From Photobacterium sp. TLY01 (lineage in GTDB: Bacteria; Pseudomonadota; Gammaproteobacteria; Enterobacterales; Vibrionaceae): a stretch of DNA of 64,000 bases. The notes beneath the pieces are model-generated. The model had not been told where the DNA came from. It was given only the letters and a program-made list of their open reading frames with translations, and did no database searches. Location of the stretch: positions 1,998,601-2,062,600 of the forward strand of contig NZ_CP090364.1 of assembly GCF_021432065.1 (NCBI RefSeq), read 5' to 3'. Position 1 is the stretch's first letter, and each line of letters begins with the position of its first letter. A program made the position numbers and the translations under genes. This document shows, one piece after another, positions 1 to 7,703 of this stretch.

Positions 1-244
1 AATCATCGCGGGTCAGCAGCACTTCCAGCTCCTGCTGAAGCGCTGGCATAAATTCTTCCAGGTAGCGACTCAGCACTGCCCGGATAAGCGTTTTCTTATC
101 ACCATAGTGATAGTTCACAGAGGCCAGGTTGACTCCCGCTTTGCTGGTGATTGTTCGCAGTGACGTTTCTTTGAAACCATGTTCTGCAAACAAGAGTTCA
201 GCGGCGTCCAGAATGCGGCTTTTTGTATCAGCTTTGACTACCAT
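1..244 (-). CDS. TetR-family transcriptional regulator, PsrA-like (partial, N-terminal part only)
   Basis: The minus strand is open from an ATG at 242-244 to the left edge of the window, so only about 81 N-terminal residues are visible. They form a typical TetR DNA-binding domain: a helix with ILDAAE, then LFAEHGF, TSLRTIT, and a recognition segment GVNLASVNYHYGDKKTLI. This segment is very close to PsrA of Pseudomonas, a fatty-acid-responsive regulator. The ligand-binding domain is outside the window, so the effector cannot be judged here. The 16-bp palindrome 16 bases upstream of the start suggests self-repression. The TetR assignment is secure; the PsrA assignment rests on the N-terminus alone. 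Confidence 0.8.
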   Translation of the reverse strand, partial: MVVKADTKSRILDAAELLFAEHGFKETSLRTITSKAGVNLASVNYHYGDKKTLIRAVLSRYLEEFMPALQQELEVLLTRDD

Positions 245-259
245 GTTAAGTCACCCGTA

Positions 260-275
260 TTAAACACATGTTTAA
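260..275. promoter_or_regulatory. palindromic operator, PsrA-box-like
   Basis: TTAAACA-CA-TGTTTAA is a perfect 7-bp inverted repeat with a 2-base spacer. It lies just upstream of the TetR/PsrA-like start codon. The core AAAC-N4-GTTT matches the known shape of PsrA operators, (G/C)AAAC-N2-4-GTTT(G/C). The position fits autorepression. Binding is inferred. Confidence 0.55.
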
Positions 276-434
276 ACTCTACACCTTGCTAACAGATTTA
301 ACAAGTGATGAACAGTATTGAAATGTAGAAGAAAAGAAAAAAATACAAATAATGCGAAGTGAGATGGGAACCAAGGCTAAATACCGGAGTCATACATAGT
401 GCCACTGCTTTTTCTTAGAAGATTTTCTTCAAAG

Positions 435-460
435 CCCGTTTTCATCTGGAAACGGGTTTT
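435..460 (+). terminator. intrinsic terminator with no gene upstream
   Basis: CCCGTTT (435-441) pairs with AAACGGG (450-456) and is followed by TTTT (457-460). It reads on the plus strand, but no plus-strand coding region lies upstream within the window, so it may end an untranslated RNA. Confidence 0.6.
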
Positions 461-746
461 CTTTCATTTCCGCCCCATGACAAATAACTTGTCACTGCAG
501 TGTCAACTGGTGTGCAGTTGTTTAAAAAAATCGTTACCTTTTGCCTTATAGATATCAATCGGTTAAAAAAAATCGAAAAAAAAGCGCGACGAAATCGGAA
601 CTAAGCGAAGTGCGCTCGGTCATAACTAGTGACATTAAGATTATCGAAGTGATTGATAACCGGCCGCCAATGAATGGTTCACTGAACAGCTTTAATCGAC
701 AATGCCACTGCTGCTAAACTCCTAATTGTGTTAAGGATTTATTCCT

Positions 747-775
747 CCCGCTGACTTTTCAGCGGGATTTTTTTT
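747..775 (+). terminator. strong intrinsic terminator
   Basis: CCCGCTGA (747-754), loop CTTT, TCAGCGGG (759-766), then A and eight T (768-775). It is oriented on the plus strand, where no gene precedes it; the neighbouring YeeZ-like gene runs the other way. It is the best evidence that the preceding non-coding stretch is transcribed. Confidence 0.75.
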
Positions 776-824
776 GCCTGCAGGCCTCAAAGCTGATTCT
801 AGTGCAGAACGGTTGGATGCTGCT

Positions 825-1670
825 TCAGAGTTCAGGCGCCAAAGCCATCAGATCCCCATAGCGCCAGTTCAGCCCCAAGATCTGAACCGTTGCAGATGCA
901 TTTACCCATTTCCCCTGCTCACCGCCCGGCTGAAACTCAGGCAGCGCGAGTCCTGCCAAACGGGCCATTTCCCGATAGTACACTTGCCTGCTGGGATGTT
1001 GTGGCGCCGATAAATGCAAGGTCGTTTTTGCCGGCCAACGCGCTATGATTGCTTCAACGGCAAAAATGACATCGTCCAGATGCACCAGATTGACAGGTGC
1101 TCCGCCATTGGTAATGCCTTGCCGACCAGCCAGAAACTTCACCGGATGCCGTTCGGGACCAATCAGACCCGCTAAACGCAATACCACAAGCTCATCGCCC
1201 CATACCTGGCGGAGTTGCTGCTCCAGTTCAACGTGCACGCGGCCGGATTCGGTTACAGGGTCAGGTATGGTCAGCTCGGTAATTTCCCCTTCCATATCTC
1301 CGTAAACCGAGGTGGTGCTGATAAAAATCAACCGCTGGCAACCGGCCGCTTTGGCTGCCTCTGATAATGAGATAATTTTTGCGCGATATTCATCCGCTGA
1401 CGTTGTTTGTCTCCCGGGCGGTACATTCAGAACCATGACATCTGCCGTCAGAAATGCATTCAGCGCTGCTGAATGTCCTTCTTTTTGTAATGGCAAGCTG
1501 ACCACCGCACCTTTGATGCCCTGCTTCTCCAAGCCATCAACACCCTCTTGGGTCTGCTTTGAGCCGAATGTTTCATAACCGGCTTGCTGCAGGTGCTTTG
1601 CCAAAGGTAAACCCAGCCAGCCGCAACCACAGATACTGACCCGCTTTGCTTTTTCCATTATTTTCTTCAT
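825..1670 (-). CDS. yeeZ: YeeZ-like NAD(P)-binding SDR-family protein
   Basis: A 281-residue protein of the atypical/extended short-chain dehydrogenase group, closely matching E. coli YeeZ (274 aa). The N-terminus has a Rossmann dinucleotide loop (GCGWLGLPLA, about residues 14-23). Mid-protein carries STTSVYGD, TESGRVHVELEQ and RLAGLIGPERHP, and the C-terminal half has VNLVHLDDVI, all present in YeeZ. These families act on nucleotide-linked or small carbonyl substrates, but YeeZ itself has no established reaction, so no substrate is given. The gene is transcribed away from hexR and shares no operon with its neighbours. Its 3' end faces the terminator at 747-775. Confidence 0.85.
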   Translation of the reverse strand: MKKIMEKAKRVSICGCGWLGLPLAKHLQQAGYETFGSKQTQEGVDGLEKQGIKGAVVSLPLQKEGHSAALNAFLTADVMVLNVPPGRQTTSADEYRAKIISLSEAAKAAGCQRLIFISTTSVYGDMEGEITELTIPDPVTESGRVHVELEQQLRQVWGDELVVLRLAGLIGPERHPVKFLAGRQGITNGGAPVNLVHLDDVIFAVEAIIARWPAKTTLHLSAPQHPSRQVYYREMARLAGLALPEFQPGGEQGKWVNASATVQILGLNWRYGDLMALAPEL

Positions 1671-1983
1671 GACTATATCCCTTGAAACTTATTCGTTGTA
1701 TTTTTGTTGTACATTTAATTCAAACTGTAAATTAATTCCGAGCCTTGAAAATAAATAACACAAAGCAGCTGAATACTCGGCAATTCATTCGTTTTTCCCC
1801 TTTAAAATCATTTCAAAACTGAAAGGGAAAGTAGATCGTGATCAAACTATAATAAAAAGGAAAAGTGATTTTCAGAGATTTGCTAGGAGGCATGAAAAGA
1901 AAAGTAGTATAGTTTCATCATATTTGGCAGCGTCGCAACGATCTCGCCTATTCTGAAATTCAGCAACGAATCGCGGTTATCGT
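1671..1983. promoter_or_regulatory. divergent promoter region between yeeZ and hexR
   Basis: About 310 AT-rich bases. TATAAT at 1848-1853 is a candidate -10 for hexR, though no good -35 lies at the usual distance. TGTAAATTAATTCCG at 1726-1740 matches the HexR consensus TGTAATTAAATTACA at 12 of 15 positions and could be a weak autoregulatory site. No coding region seen. Confidence 0.35.
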
Positions 1984-2838
1984 ATGAATACCCTTGAAAA
2001 AATCCAAAACAATTTAGAAAACTTTAGTAAGTCTGAGCGTAAGGTTGCTGAAGTTATCATTGCTTCCCCGCAAACCGCCATTCACTCGAGCATTGCTACT
2101 CTGGCTAAAATGGCCGATGTCAGCGAACCAACGGTCAACCGTTTCTGCCGACGCCTTGATACCAAAGGCTTCCCGGATTTTAAACTCCATCTTGCGCAAA
2201 GCCTGGCGAACGGGACGCCCTATGTCAACCGTAACGTTGAAGAAGACGACAGCGCAGAAGCTTACACAGCAAAAATCTTCGAGTCTACAATGGCTTGCCT
2301 GGATGTCGCGAAAAGCAGTCTCGACCCGATGCAAGTGAACAGAGCCGTCGACCTGCTGACTCAGGCGAAACGCATTTCCTTCTTTGGCCTGGGGGCATCC
2401 GCCTCGGTGGCCCATGATGCGATGAATAAATTCTTCCGCTTCAACATTCCAATCGTCTGCTTTGACGACGTGGTGATGCAGCGTATGAGTGTGATCAACT
2501 GCACTGACAATGATGTTGTGGTGCTGATTTCTCACACCGGCCGTACCAAAAATCTGGTCGAGATTGCTGAGATGGCACGTGAAAACGGAGCAACTGTCAT
2601 TGGTATTACCGCCAAAGACTCACCGCTGGATCGCGAATGCTCCCTGTCTATCTGCCTGGATGTGCCAGAAGATACCGACATCTACATGCCGATGGCCAGC
2701 CGCGTGGTCCAGATGACTGTGATTGATGTGCTCGCAACCGGCTTTACGTTGCGTCGTGGTCCGGGGTTCAGAGAGAACCTGAAACGTGTGAAAGAGACGA
2801 TCAAAGATTCACGCATCGCAAAAGAAGGGTTATTTTAA
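1984..2838 (+). CDS. hexR: HexR, RpiR-family regulator of central carbon metabolism
   Basis: A 284-residue RpiR-type protein. Residues 1-77 form the HTH_6 DNA-binding domain (SEPTVNRFCRRL near residues 47-58), and residues about 128-255 form a sugar isomerase (SIS) domain with FFGLGASASVAHDA and LISHTGRTK. Length and sequence match HexR of E. coli and Shewanella, which senses 2-keto-3-deoxy-6-phosphogluconate and controls Entner-Doudoroff, glycolytic and gluconeogenic genes. The gene lies just upstream of pykA on the same strand, separated by a terminator. A near-perfect HexR operator sits on the pykA promoter (3034-3048), which strongly supports the identification. Confidence 0.95.
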   Translation: MNTLEKIQNNLENFSKSERKVAEVIIASPQTAIHSSIATLAKMADVSEPTVNRFCRRLDTKGFPDFKLHLAQSLANGTPYVNRNVEEDDSAEAYTAKIFESTMACLDVAKSSLDPMQVNRAVDLLTQAKRISFFGLGASASVAHDAMNKFFRFNIPIVCFDDVVMQRMSVINCTDNDVVVLISHTGRTKNLVEIAEMARENGATVIGITAKDSPLDRECSLSICLDVPEDTDIYMPMASRVVQMTVIDVLATGFTLRRGPGFRENLKRVKETIKDSRIAKEGLF

Positions 2839-2876
2839 ACGCGCATGGGTTTAAGATTCCCGGAATGAAAAACATC

Positions 2877-2905
2877 AAAGCATGGCAATATGACCATGCT
2901 TTTTT
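2877..2905 (+). terminator. hexR intrinsic terminator
   Basis: AAAGCATGG (2877-2885) pairs with CCATGCTTT (2894-2902), running into a T tract to 2905. It separates hexR from the independently promoted pykA. Confidence 0.8.
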
Positions 2906-3033
2906 ATGCCTTCAGTATTCCCTCAGCGTTTAAAACGGACAATAATAGCCGCTTAGGTGAGAATGAAAACGACCAACACGGATGACAAAATCGTCAATTC
3001 ATTGTCCTATGTCGCCTTTTTACGACAAGCACC

Positions 3034-3048
3034 TGTAATATAATTACA
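3034..3048. promoter_or_regulatory. HexR operator overlapping the pykA -10
   Basis: TGTAATATAATTACA is a perfect TGTAAT/ATTACA inverted repeat that fits the published HexR consensus. Inside it lies TATAAT (3039-3044), a candidate pykA -10, so bound HexR would block RNA polymerase. It is 72 bases upstream of the pykA start. The site is seen directly; repression is inferred. Confidence 0.85.
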
Positions 3049-3119
3049 GATAATGCTAACACTATATACCCAAGTTAGAACCCATCCCATCGTATCCTTT
3101 CGACTATATGGAGAGCTTC

Positions 3120-4565
3120 ATGTCTCAAAGGTTAAGACGTACCAAAATCGTAACGACTCTCGGCCCTGCTACCGATCGCGACAACAACCTCGAAGCCATT
3201 ATTGCGGCCGGCGCCAACGTGGTACGCATGAACTTTTCGCACGGCAGCCCTGACGATCACATTCAGCGCACCAAACAAGTCCGTGAAATCGCAGCCAGAC
3301 TTGGCCGCCACGTCGCTATCCTTGGCGACCTGCAAGGCCCGAAAATCCGAATTTCTACATTTAAAGACAGCAAAATCAAGCTGGCGATAGGAGACTCTTT
3401 CACCCTCGACAGCGACTTGCCGAAAGGTGAAGGCAATCAGCAGGCGGTTGGTCTGGACTATAAAGAATTGCCGAAAGATGTCAGCCCTGGCGACTTGCTG
3501 CTGCTTGATGATGGCCGCGTGCAGCTTGAAGTGACCCATGTTGAAGGCAACAAAGTCCACACGAAAGTAACGGTTGGCGGCCCGTTATCCAATAATAAAG
3601 GTATCAACAAAAAAGGCGGCGGTCTGTCTGCCGAAGCCCTGACGGAAAAAGACAAAGCCGATATCATCACGGCAGCGGCCATGAATGTGGATTATCTGGC
3701 GGTTTCATTTCCCCGCAACGGCGAAGACATGCACTATGCGCGCCGCCTGGCGACCGATGCCGGCCTGAATGCCCGCCTGGTCGCTAAAGTGGAGCGTGCA
3801 GAAGCCGTTGCCAGCGAAGAAGCCATGGACGATATTATTATGGCCTCAGATGCTGTGATGGTGGCCCGTGGGGATCTGGGTGTGGAAATTGGTGACCCGG
3901 AACTGATTGGCGTTCAGAAGAAACTGATCCGCCGTGCCCGCAGCCTGAACCGCACCGTTATCACGGCCACTCAGATGATGGAATCTATGATCACCAGCCC
4001 GATGCCAACCCGTGCTGAGGTCATGGATGTGGCGAACGCCGTCCTCGACGGTACGGATGCAGTCATGCTTTCTGCTGAGACAGCAGCAGGTGATTATCCG
4101 ATTGAGACCGTCAAAGCGATGGCCAGCGTGTGCCTGGGTGCAGAGAAAGAACACAGCGTGAACGTGTCTTCTCACCGCATGGACCGCACCTTTGATACCC
4201 CGGAAGAAACCATTGCGATGTCCACCATGTATGCCGCCAACCACATGGTCGGCGTGACGGCCATGATCACACTGACTGAATCCGGTCGTACACCGCTGAT
4301 GATGTCGCGTATTTCATCCGGCCTGCCCATCTTTGCGTTGTCTCGCAATGAGCAGACACTCAATCGTGCTGCACTGTATCGTGGGGTCACCCCTGTGTAT
4401 TTCGACCGTGCCGGTGATGCGGGTCTGGATGTTGCCAAACATGCAATTCACGATCTGAAAGAGCTGAATCTGTTGAAATCCGGCGACTTGGTGATTATCA
4501 CCCAAGGTGACATCATGGACACTGTCGGCAGCACCAACAACATGCGTATCCTGACAGTCGACTGA
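3120..4565 (+). CDS. pykA: pyruvate kinase II
   Basis: A 481-residue pyruvate kinase, converting phosphoenolpyruvate and ADP to pyruvate and ATP in the last step of glycolysis. It aligns along its full length with E. coli PykA (the AMP-activated isozyme) rather than Pyk[21 protein letters not shown] at the start, [10 protein letters not shown], the active-site lysine region [19 protein letters not shown], and [10 protein letters not shown]. The start at 3120 is chosen because GGAG precedes it at proper spacing and it matches the family N-terminus; an in-frame ATG at 3108 lies within the Shine-Dalgarno itself. A HexR operator covers the promoter, and a strong terminator follows. Confidence 0.97.
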   Translation: MSQRLRRTKIVTTLGPATDRDNNLEAIIAAGANVVRMNFSHGSPDDHIQRTKQVREIAARLGRHVAILGDLQGPKIRISTFKDSKIKLAIGDSFTLDSDLPKGEGNQQAVGLDYKELPKDVSPGDLLLLDDGRVQLEVTHVEGNKVHTKVTVGGPLSNNKGINKKGGGLSAEALTEKDKADIITAAAMNVDYLAVSFPRNGEDMHYARRLATDAGLNARLVAKVERAEAVASEEAMDDIIMASDAVMVARGDLGVEIGDPELIGVQKKLIRRARSLNRTVITATQMMESMITSPMPTRAEVMDVANAVLDGTDAVMLSAETAAGDYPIETVKAMASVCLGAEKEHSVNVSSHRMDRTFDTPEETIAMSTMYAANHMVGVTAMITLTESGRTPLMMSRISSGLPIFALSRNEQTLNRAALYRGVTPVYFDRAGDAGLDVAKHAIHDLKELNLLKSGDLVIITQGDIMDTVGSTNNMRILTVD

Positions 4566-4606
4566 TACATCAGCGTGACGCACTGAAACGGCGACGCACT
4601 AAAACG

Positions 4607-4651
4607 AAAAAAGCTTGCGGTCCTGAGCATACAGTAACCGCAAGCTTTTTT
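4607..4651. terminator. bidirectional terminator between pykA and rimJ
   Basis: AAAAAAGCTTGCGGT (4607-4621) pairs with ACCGCAAGCTTTTTT (4637-4651). A-tracts and T-tracts flank the stem on both sides, so it can serve the convergent pykA and rimJ genes. Confidence 0.85.
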
Positions 4652-4734
4652 ATTTTCGCTTGACCAGCCCCACCAAGCGTCAATACCCGAGAGCAACTCA
4701 GCCTCTTTGACGCACCGCCTGTGACCAAAAACCG

Positions 4735-5319
4735 TTACTGCGACGGTTGAGACCAGTCCGGGTTAATCCGGGCCGTCAGGATATGATCTTCCCAGCGCCC
4801 ATTGATCAACAGGTACTCACGGGCAACCCCTTCCTGTTCAAAACCTGCCGATTTCAGAACGGCTGCACTGCGCTTGTTGCGGGGTATGTAAGCTGCCATC
4901 ACCCGATGAAATTGCTGCACATCGAACATCCAGCGTATCGCGGCATTGAGCGCCCGCCGCATGATGCCTTTACCCTGACATTTTTCATCGAGCGAATAAC
5001 CCACATGGCAGGCGTAAAAAGGGTGACGCACCAGGTTACTGAAATTAATGACACCACAGACTTCTTCAGAGCCTTCAGTGAAGATAACAAAATAATACGC
5101 CAATTGGTGTTTATGAAGTTCTGCCAGTTGGGTCAAACGGCGCTCCCAGCCTTCCACAGTAAAGAAAGCCGGATCCCGGAGCGGTTCCCAGGGCTGAAGA
5201 AACTGTTTATTGCGCTGATAATAGGACGCAATTTGACGCGCATCTTTATTTGTCACCAGACGCACTGTCAGTCCATCAACTTTCAATGTTGATGAACGCT
5301 GCATGATTGAATGAAACAA
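4735..5319 (-). CDS. rimJ: RimJ-type GNAT N-acetyltransferase
   Basis: A 194-residue GNAT acetyltransferase, very similar to E. coli RimJ (194 aa), which acetylates the N-terminal alanine of ribosomal protein S5. The acetyl-CoA binding motif QGKGIM is at residues 115-120. The motifs QPWEPLRD, GVINFSNLVR and GYSLDEK and the C-terminal WEDHILTA are shared with RimJ. Possible starts are the ATG at 5319 and an internal ATG five codons later; the first is kept. The gene is monocistronic, convergent with pykA. Close GNAT paralogues (RimL, SpeG) are less similar. Confidence 0.85.
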   Translation of the reverse strand: MFHSIMQRSSTLKVDGLTVRLVTNKDARQIASYYQRNKQFLQPWEPLRDPAFFTVEGWERRLTQLAELHKHQLAYYFVIFTEGSEEVCGVINFSNLVRHPFYACHVGYSLDEKCQGKGIMRRALNAAIRWMFDVQQFHRVMAAYIPRNKRSAAVLKSAGFEQEGVAREYLLINGRWEDHILTARINPDWSQPSQ

Positions 5320-5426
5320 GCTGACCTCTGCATACTATACTTTCACTTTAGCGCTACCGGCATGAGGTGCCCCCCTGTGCCTGACTAAAGGTAGCCGTTA
5401 AAACTCTCTGACCGGTGAAGGCAATG

Positions 5427-5927
5427 ATGTACTACGACCTGATCAACACTGAGCTTGGTCTGATTTATCTGCAAGCCGACAATCAGGGGCTCAAACTGCT
5501 CACCATTGCCAGTGGCGGTTATCAGCCTCCCCCCTGCTGGATTCATGACCCGAAAAAATTGCAAGCGTACACCCTTCAGCTTCAGCAATACCTCGAAGGC
5601 CAGCGTCAGCAATTTTCACTGCCCTTAGCGCCCGATGGGACCGCCTTTCAGCATCAGGTCTGGCAAGCGATTCAGGCCATCCCTTACGGTGAAACACGCA
5701 CTTGCCAGGAACTGGCTGCCCAGCTCGGTAACAAACACGCTCACCAGGCTGTGGCACTGGCAAAGAATGTGAATCCTATTCCGATCCTCATCCCCTGCCA
5801 TCGCGTGCTCTGCCAAAATCCGAGGATCAGCTGTCGGTTCGGGCTGGATTTAATCAACCTTTTACGTGCGTTAGAACAAGGCCACATCCAGCCCCAACTC
5901 CAGCCACTCAGTGGTCACCCAGTGTGA
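5427..5927 (+). CDS. divergent methylated-DNA--protein-cysteine methyltransferase
   Basis: A 166-residue protein of the Ogt/AGT family, which removes alkyl groups from O6-alkylguanine by irreversible transfer to a cysteine. The active-site stretch NPIPILIPCHRV places the acceptor at Cys124, with the conserved Asn116 and a Glu near 150. Two usual features are missing. The arginine finger that flips the base (RAVG in most members) is QAVA here (Gln107). The loop after the active site, normally NYSGG or GYAGG-like, reads SCRFGLD. ATG 5427 is favoured because GAAGG (5417-5421) is well spaced; GTG 5415 and ATG 5424 are in frame. It may be a specialised or weakened repair protein. Confidence 0.8.
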   Translation: MYYDLINTELGLIYLQADNQGLKLLTIASGGYQPPPCWIHDPKKLQAYTLQLQQYLEGQRQQFSLPLAPDGTAFQHQVWQAIQAIPYGETRTCQELAAQLGNKHAHQAVALAKNVNPIPILIPCHRVLCQNPRISCRFGLDLINLLRALEQGHIQPQLQPLSGHPV

Positions 5928-5953
5928 TTCACATGGCACAGGACGGACACAGG

Positions 5954-7489
5954 TCAGGGTTTGCTGATACCGTATTCCCGTAATTTATTTGCCACCGCGG
6001 TATGAGACACCCCTAATCGTTTTGCTAATTTACGCGTAGAAGGGTAACTCCGGTACAGGTTTGTCAGAATACCGGTTTCATAACGCTTCATAATGTCATC
6101 CAGTGAGCCATCCAGTGTCTCTTCACTGATCACACTGGCCGATTCATTTTCTGGCAACTGAATATCGTCCACCGTCATTTCAGTGCTTTCAAGTTGCGTC
6201 ATGGCGCGAAACAGAACATTGCGCAGCTGGCGGATGTTGCCGGGCCATGCATACTGACTCAGCATCTGAGACAGTTTGTCTGACATCACAGGTTTTGCCT
6301 GCTGCAGCTCTTGGGCAAACTGAGACACGAAGAGCTCAGCCAGTGGCACAATATCTGCCGCCCGCTCCCGCAACGGCGGAACCACCAGCGAAAGCACATT
6401 CAGACGGTAATACAAATCTTCACGAAATTGCCCCGCAGCGACCAGATCCGGCAATCGCTTCTGCGTTGAGCAGATCACCCGGACATCAACCCGCACTTCT
6501 TTCTCTTCTCCCACCCGGCGGAAAGTGCCGTCCTGCAGAAAACGTAACAGCTTCACCTGCAAATGAGCGGACATCTCGCCAATCTCATACAGGAACACCG
6601 TACCACCATTGGCCTGCTCGAAAATACCTTTCTTACCGGGTTCGCCACCGGTTCCGGCGACCCCGAACAGTTCCGTTTCTGCGGCGTTGTCCGGCATGGA
6701 TACGCAGTTGACCAACAGGAAAGGGTTTTCCCGACGCAGAGAGCGTTGATGGCAGGCTCTGGCCAGCATTTCTTTACCTGTGCCGGTTTCCCCCTGAATC
6801 AGCAAAGGTGCATCGAGCAGGGCCAGTTTTTTCGCCTGCGCAATCAAATGGCGGAAACGGGAGGACTGCCCGACCAGGTGTTCAAAGCCATTGTCACCGC
6901 TGATCTTGCGCATCGCCAGCGGCATTTTGGCCTCCGACAGGGATTTCAGCAAAATCACCGCACTGGCCAGCACTTCATTATCGGATTCATCGGCCACATA
7001 GACCGGCATGACTTCCATCAGATAATCCAGGCCCGACAAGACCACCATTTCGCTATAATGCTTGGCGCTGTCTTTTTCCAGCCAGCGATGGAAGTTGAAT
7101 CCCAAAACACTGTGGACGGTTTCACCCAGAACAGCTTCTCGGGTTTTGCCTAACAACTGCTCTGCCGGCTGATTAGCCAGATCGATTTTGCCCTGCAGAT
7201 TCACAGAGAAAAAAGGATCGGGCAGAGCTTCCAGCAGCGCTTTCAACTCTTTATGTTCACGCTCACTTGGCATGAACTGTATTTTACGAACATCCGTCAC
7301 GCCGTCTAACTGACGGATTTGAAACATCAACTGACGAAATTCTTCAAATTCGATTTCCGGACAATTGAGATAGATAATACCGCTGCGGTCGATTTCGATC
7401 CCCCGCAGATCCAGTTCCCGGCTCGCCAGAATATCCAGCAGTTCACGGGTCATCCCAAGCCGATCGACACAAAAGACTTGTAGTCTCAT
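5954..7489 (-). CDS. tyrR: TyrR, aromatic amino acid regulator
   Basis: A 511-residue TyrR that responds to tyrosine, phenylalanine and tryptophan. Order: an N-terminal ACT domain (about 1-75), a PAS domain (about 80-185), an AAA+ domain with Walker A GETGTGKE at 233-240, and a C-terminal Fis-like helix-turn-helix (RKLAKRLGVSHTAVANKL). As in other TyrR proteins, the GAFTGA loop that contacts sigma-54 is absent, so it works with sigma-70. The Walker B segment reads VFLYEIGE, with tyrosine (Tyr301) in place of the usual aspartate. The start at 7489 (MRLQVFCVDRLG) matches E. coli TyrR; the longer in-frame extension does not. A TyrR box lies 30 bases upstream. Confidence 0.95.
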   Translation of the reverse strand: MRLQVFCVDRLGMTRELLDILASRELDLRGIEIDRSGIIYLNCPEIEFEEFRQLMFQIRQLDGVTDVRKIQFMPSEREHKELKALLEALPDPFFSVNLQGKIDLANQPAEQLLGKTREAVLGETVHSVLGFNFHRWLEKDSAKHYSEMVVLSGLDYLMEVMPVYVADESDNEVLASAVILLKSLSEAKMPLAMRKISGDNGFEHLVGQSSRFRHLIAQAKKLALLDAPLLIQGETGTGKEMLARACHQRSLRRENPFLLVNCVSMPDNAAETELFGVAGTGGEPGKKGIFEQANGGTVFLYEIGEMSAHLQVKLLRFLQDGTFRRVGEEKEVRVDVRVICSTQKRLPDLVAAGQFREDLYYRLNVLSLVVPPLRERAADIVPLAELFVSQFAQELQQAKPVMSDKLSQMLSQYAWPGNIRQLRNVLFRAMTQLESTEMTVDDIQLPENESASVISEETLDGSLDDIMKRYETGILTNLYRSYPSTRKLAKRLGVSHTAVANKLREYGISKP

Positions 7490-7518
7490 AGGGGTTGCCT
7501 TTTCGCTCCAGACAAAAC

Positions 7519-7536
7519 TGTCAACAATTCGTGACA
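7519..7536. promoter_or_regulatory. candidate TyrR box upstream of tyrR
   Basis: TGTCAA-N6-GTGACA matches 9 of 12 defined positions of the TyrR box TGTAAA-N6-TTTACA and is an inverted repeat (TGTCA/TGACA). It lies 30 bases upstream of the tyrR start codon. E. coli tyrR is autoregulated in this way; here that is inferred. Confidence 0.5.
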
Positions 7537-7657
7537 CGAAAAGAAGTGTGCGCGGAAGTCGGTGTGTCGTCAAGACGGCAATGCATGAAGGTGAGAGCTA
7601 TATCGTGATGAAATGGCAGCAGAAAATACTTTTTGTTCCTGAGTGCCGTGAATCGGA

Positions 7658-7690
7658 TAAAAAACGACCAGCGTTTTATGGCTGGTCGTT
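7658..7690 (-). terminator. ycjXF terminator
   Basis: AACGACCAGC (7663-7672) pairs with GCTGGTCGTT (7681-7690). Read on the minus strand the stem is followed by a run of T, just past the ycjF stop at 7704. Confidence 0.75.
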
Positions 7691-7703
7691 GTATTTCCGG
7701 GTA

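Larger units (their letters stand above)
354..775 (+). ncRNA. candidate tandem small RNA region (two related units)
   Basis: The interval between the TetR gene and the YeeZ-like gene (245-824) has no credible coding region. It holds a duplicated motif block. GCGAAGTG occurs at 354-361 and 605-612. GTCATA-N2-TAGTG occurs at 389-401 and 619-631. TGCCACTGCT occurs at 400-409 and 703-712. The order is the same in both copies, and each copy is followed by a plus-strand intrinsic terminator (435-460 and 747-775). This suggests two related untranslated RNAs in tandem. I could not find convincing -35/-10 elements, and I do not recognise a known RNA family, so exact ends are unknown. Confidence 0.35.

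Noticed and set aside
774-1578. Plus-strand frames at 774-1013, 1045-1305 and 1312-1578
   Set aside because: They lie antisense to the well-supported YeeZ-like gene and have no features of their own.
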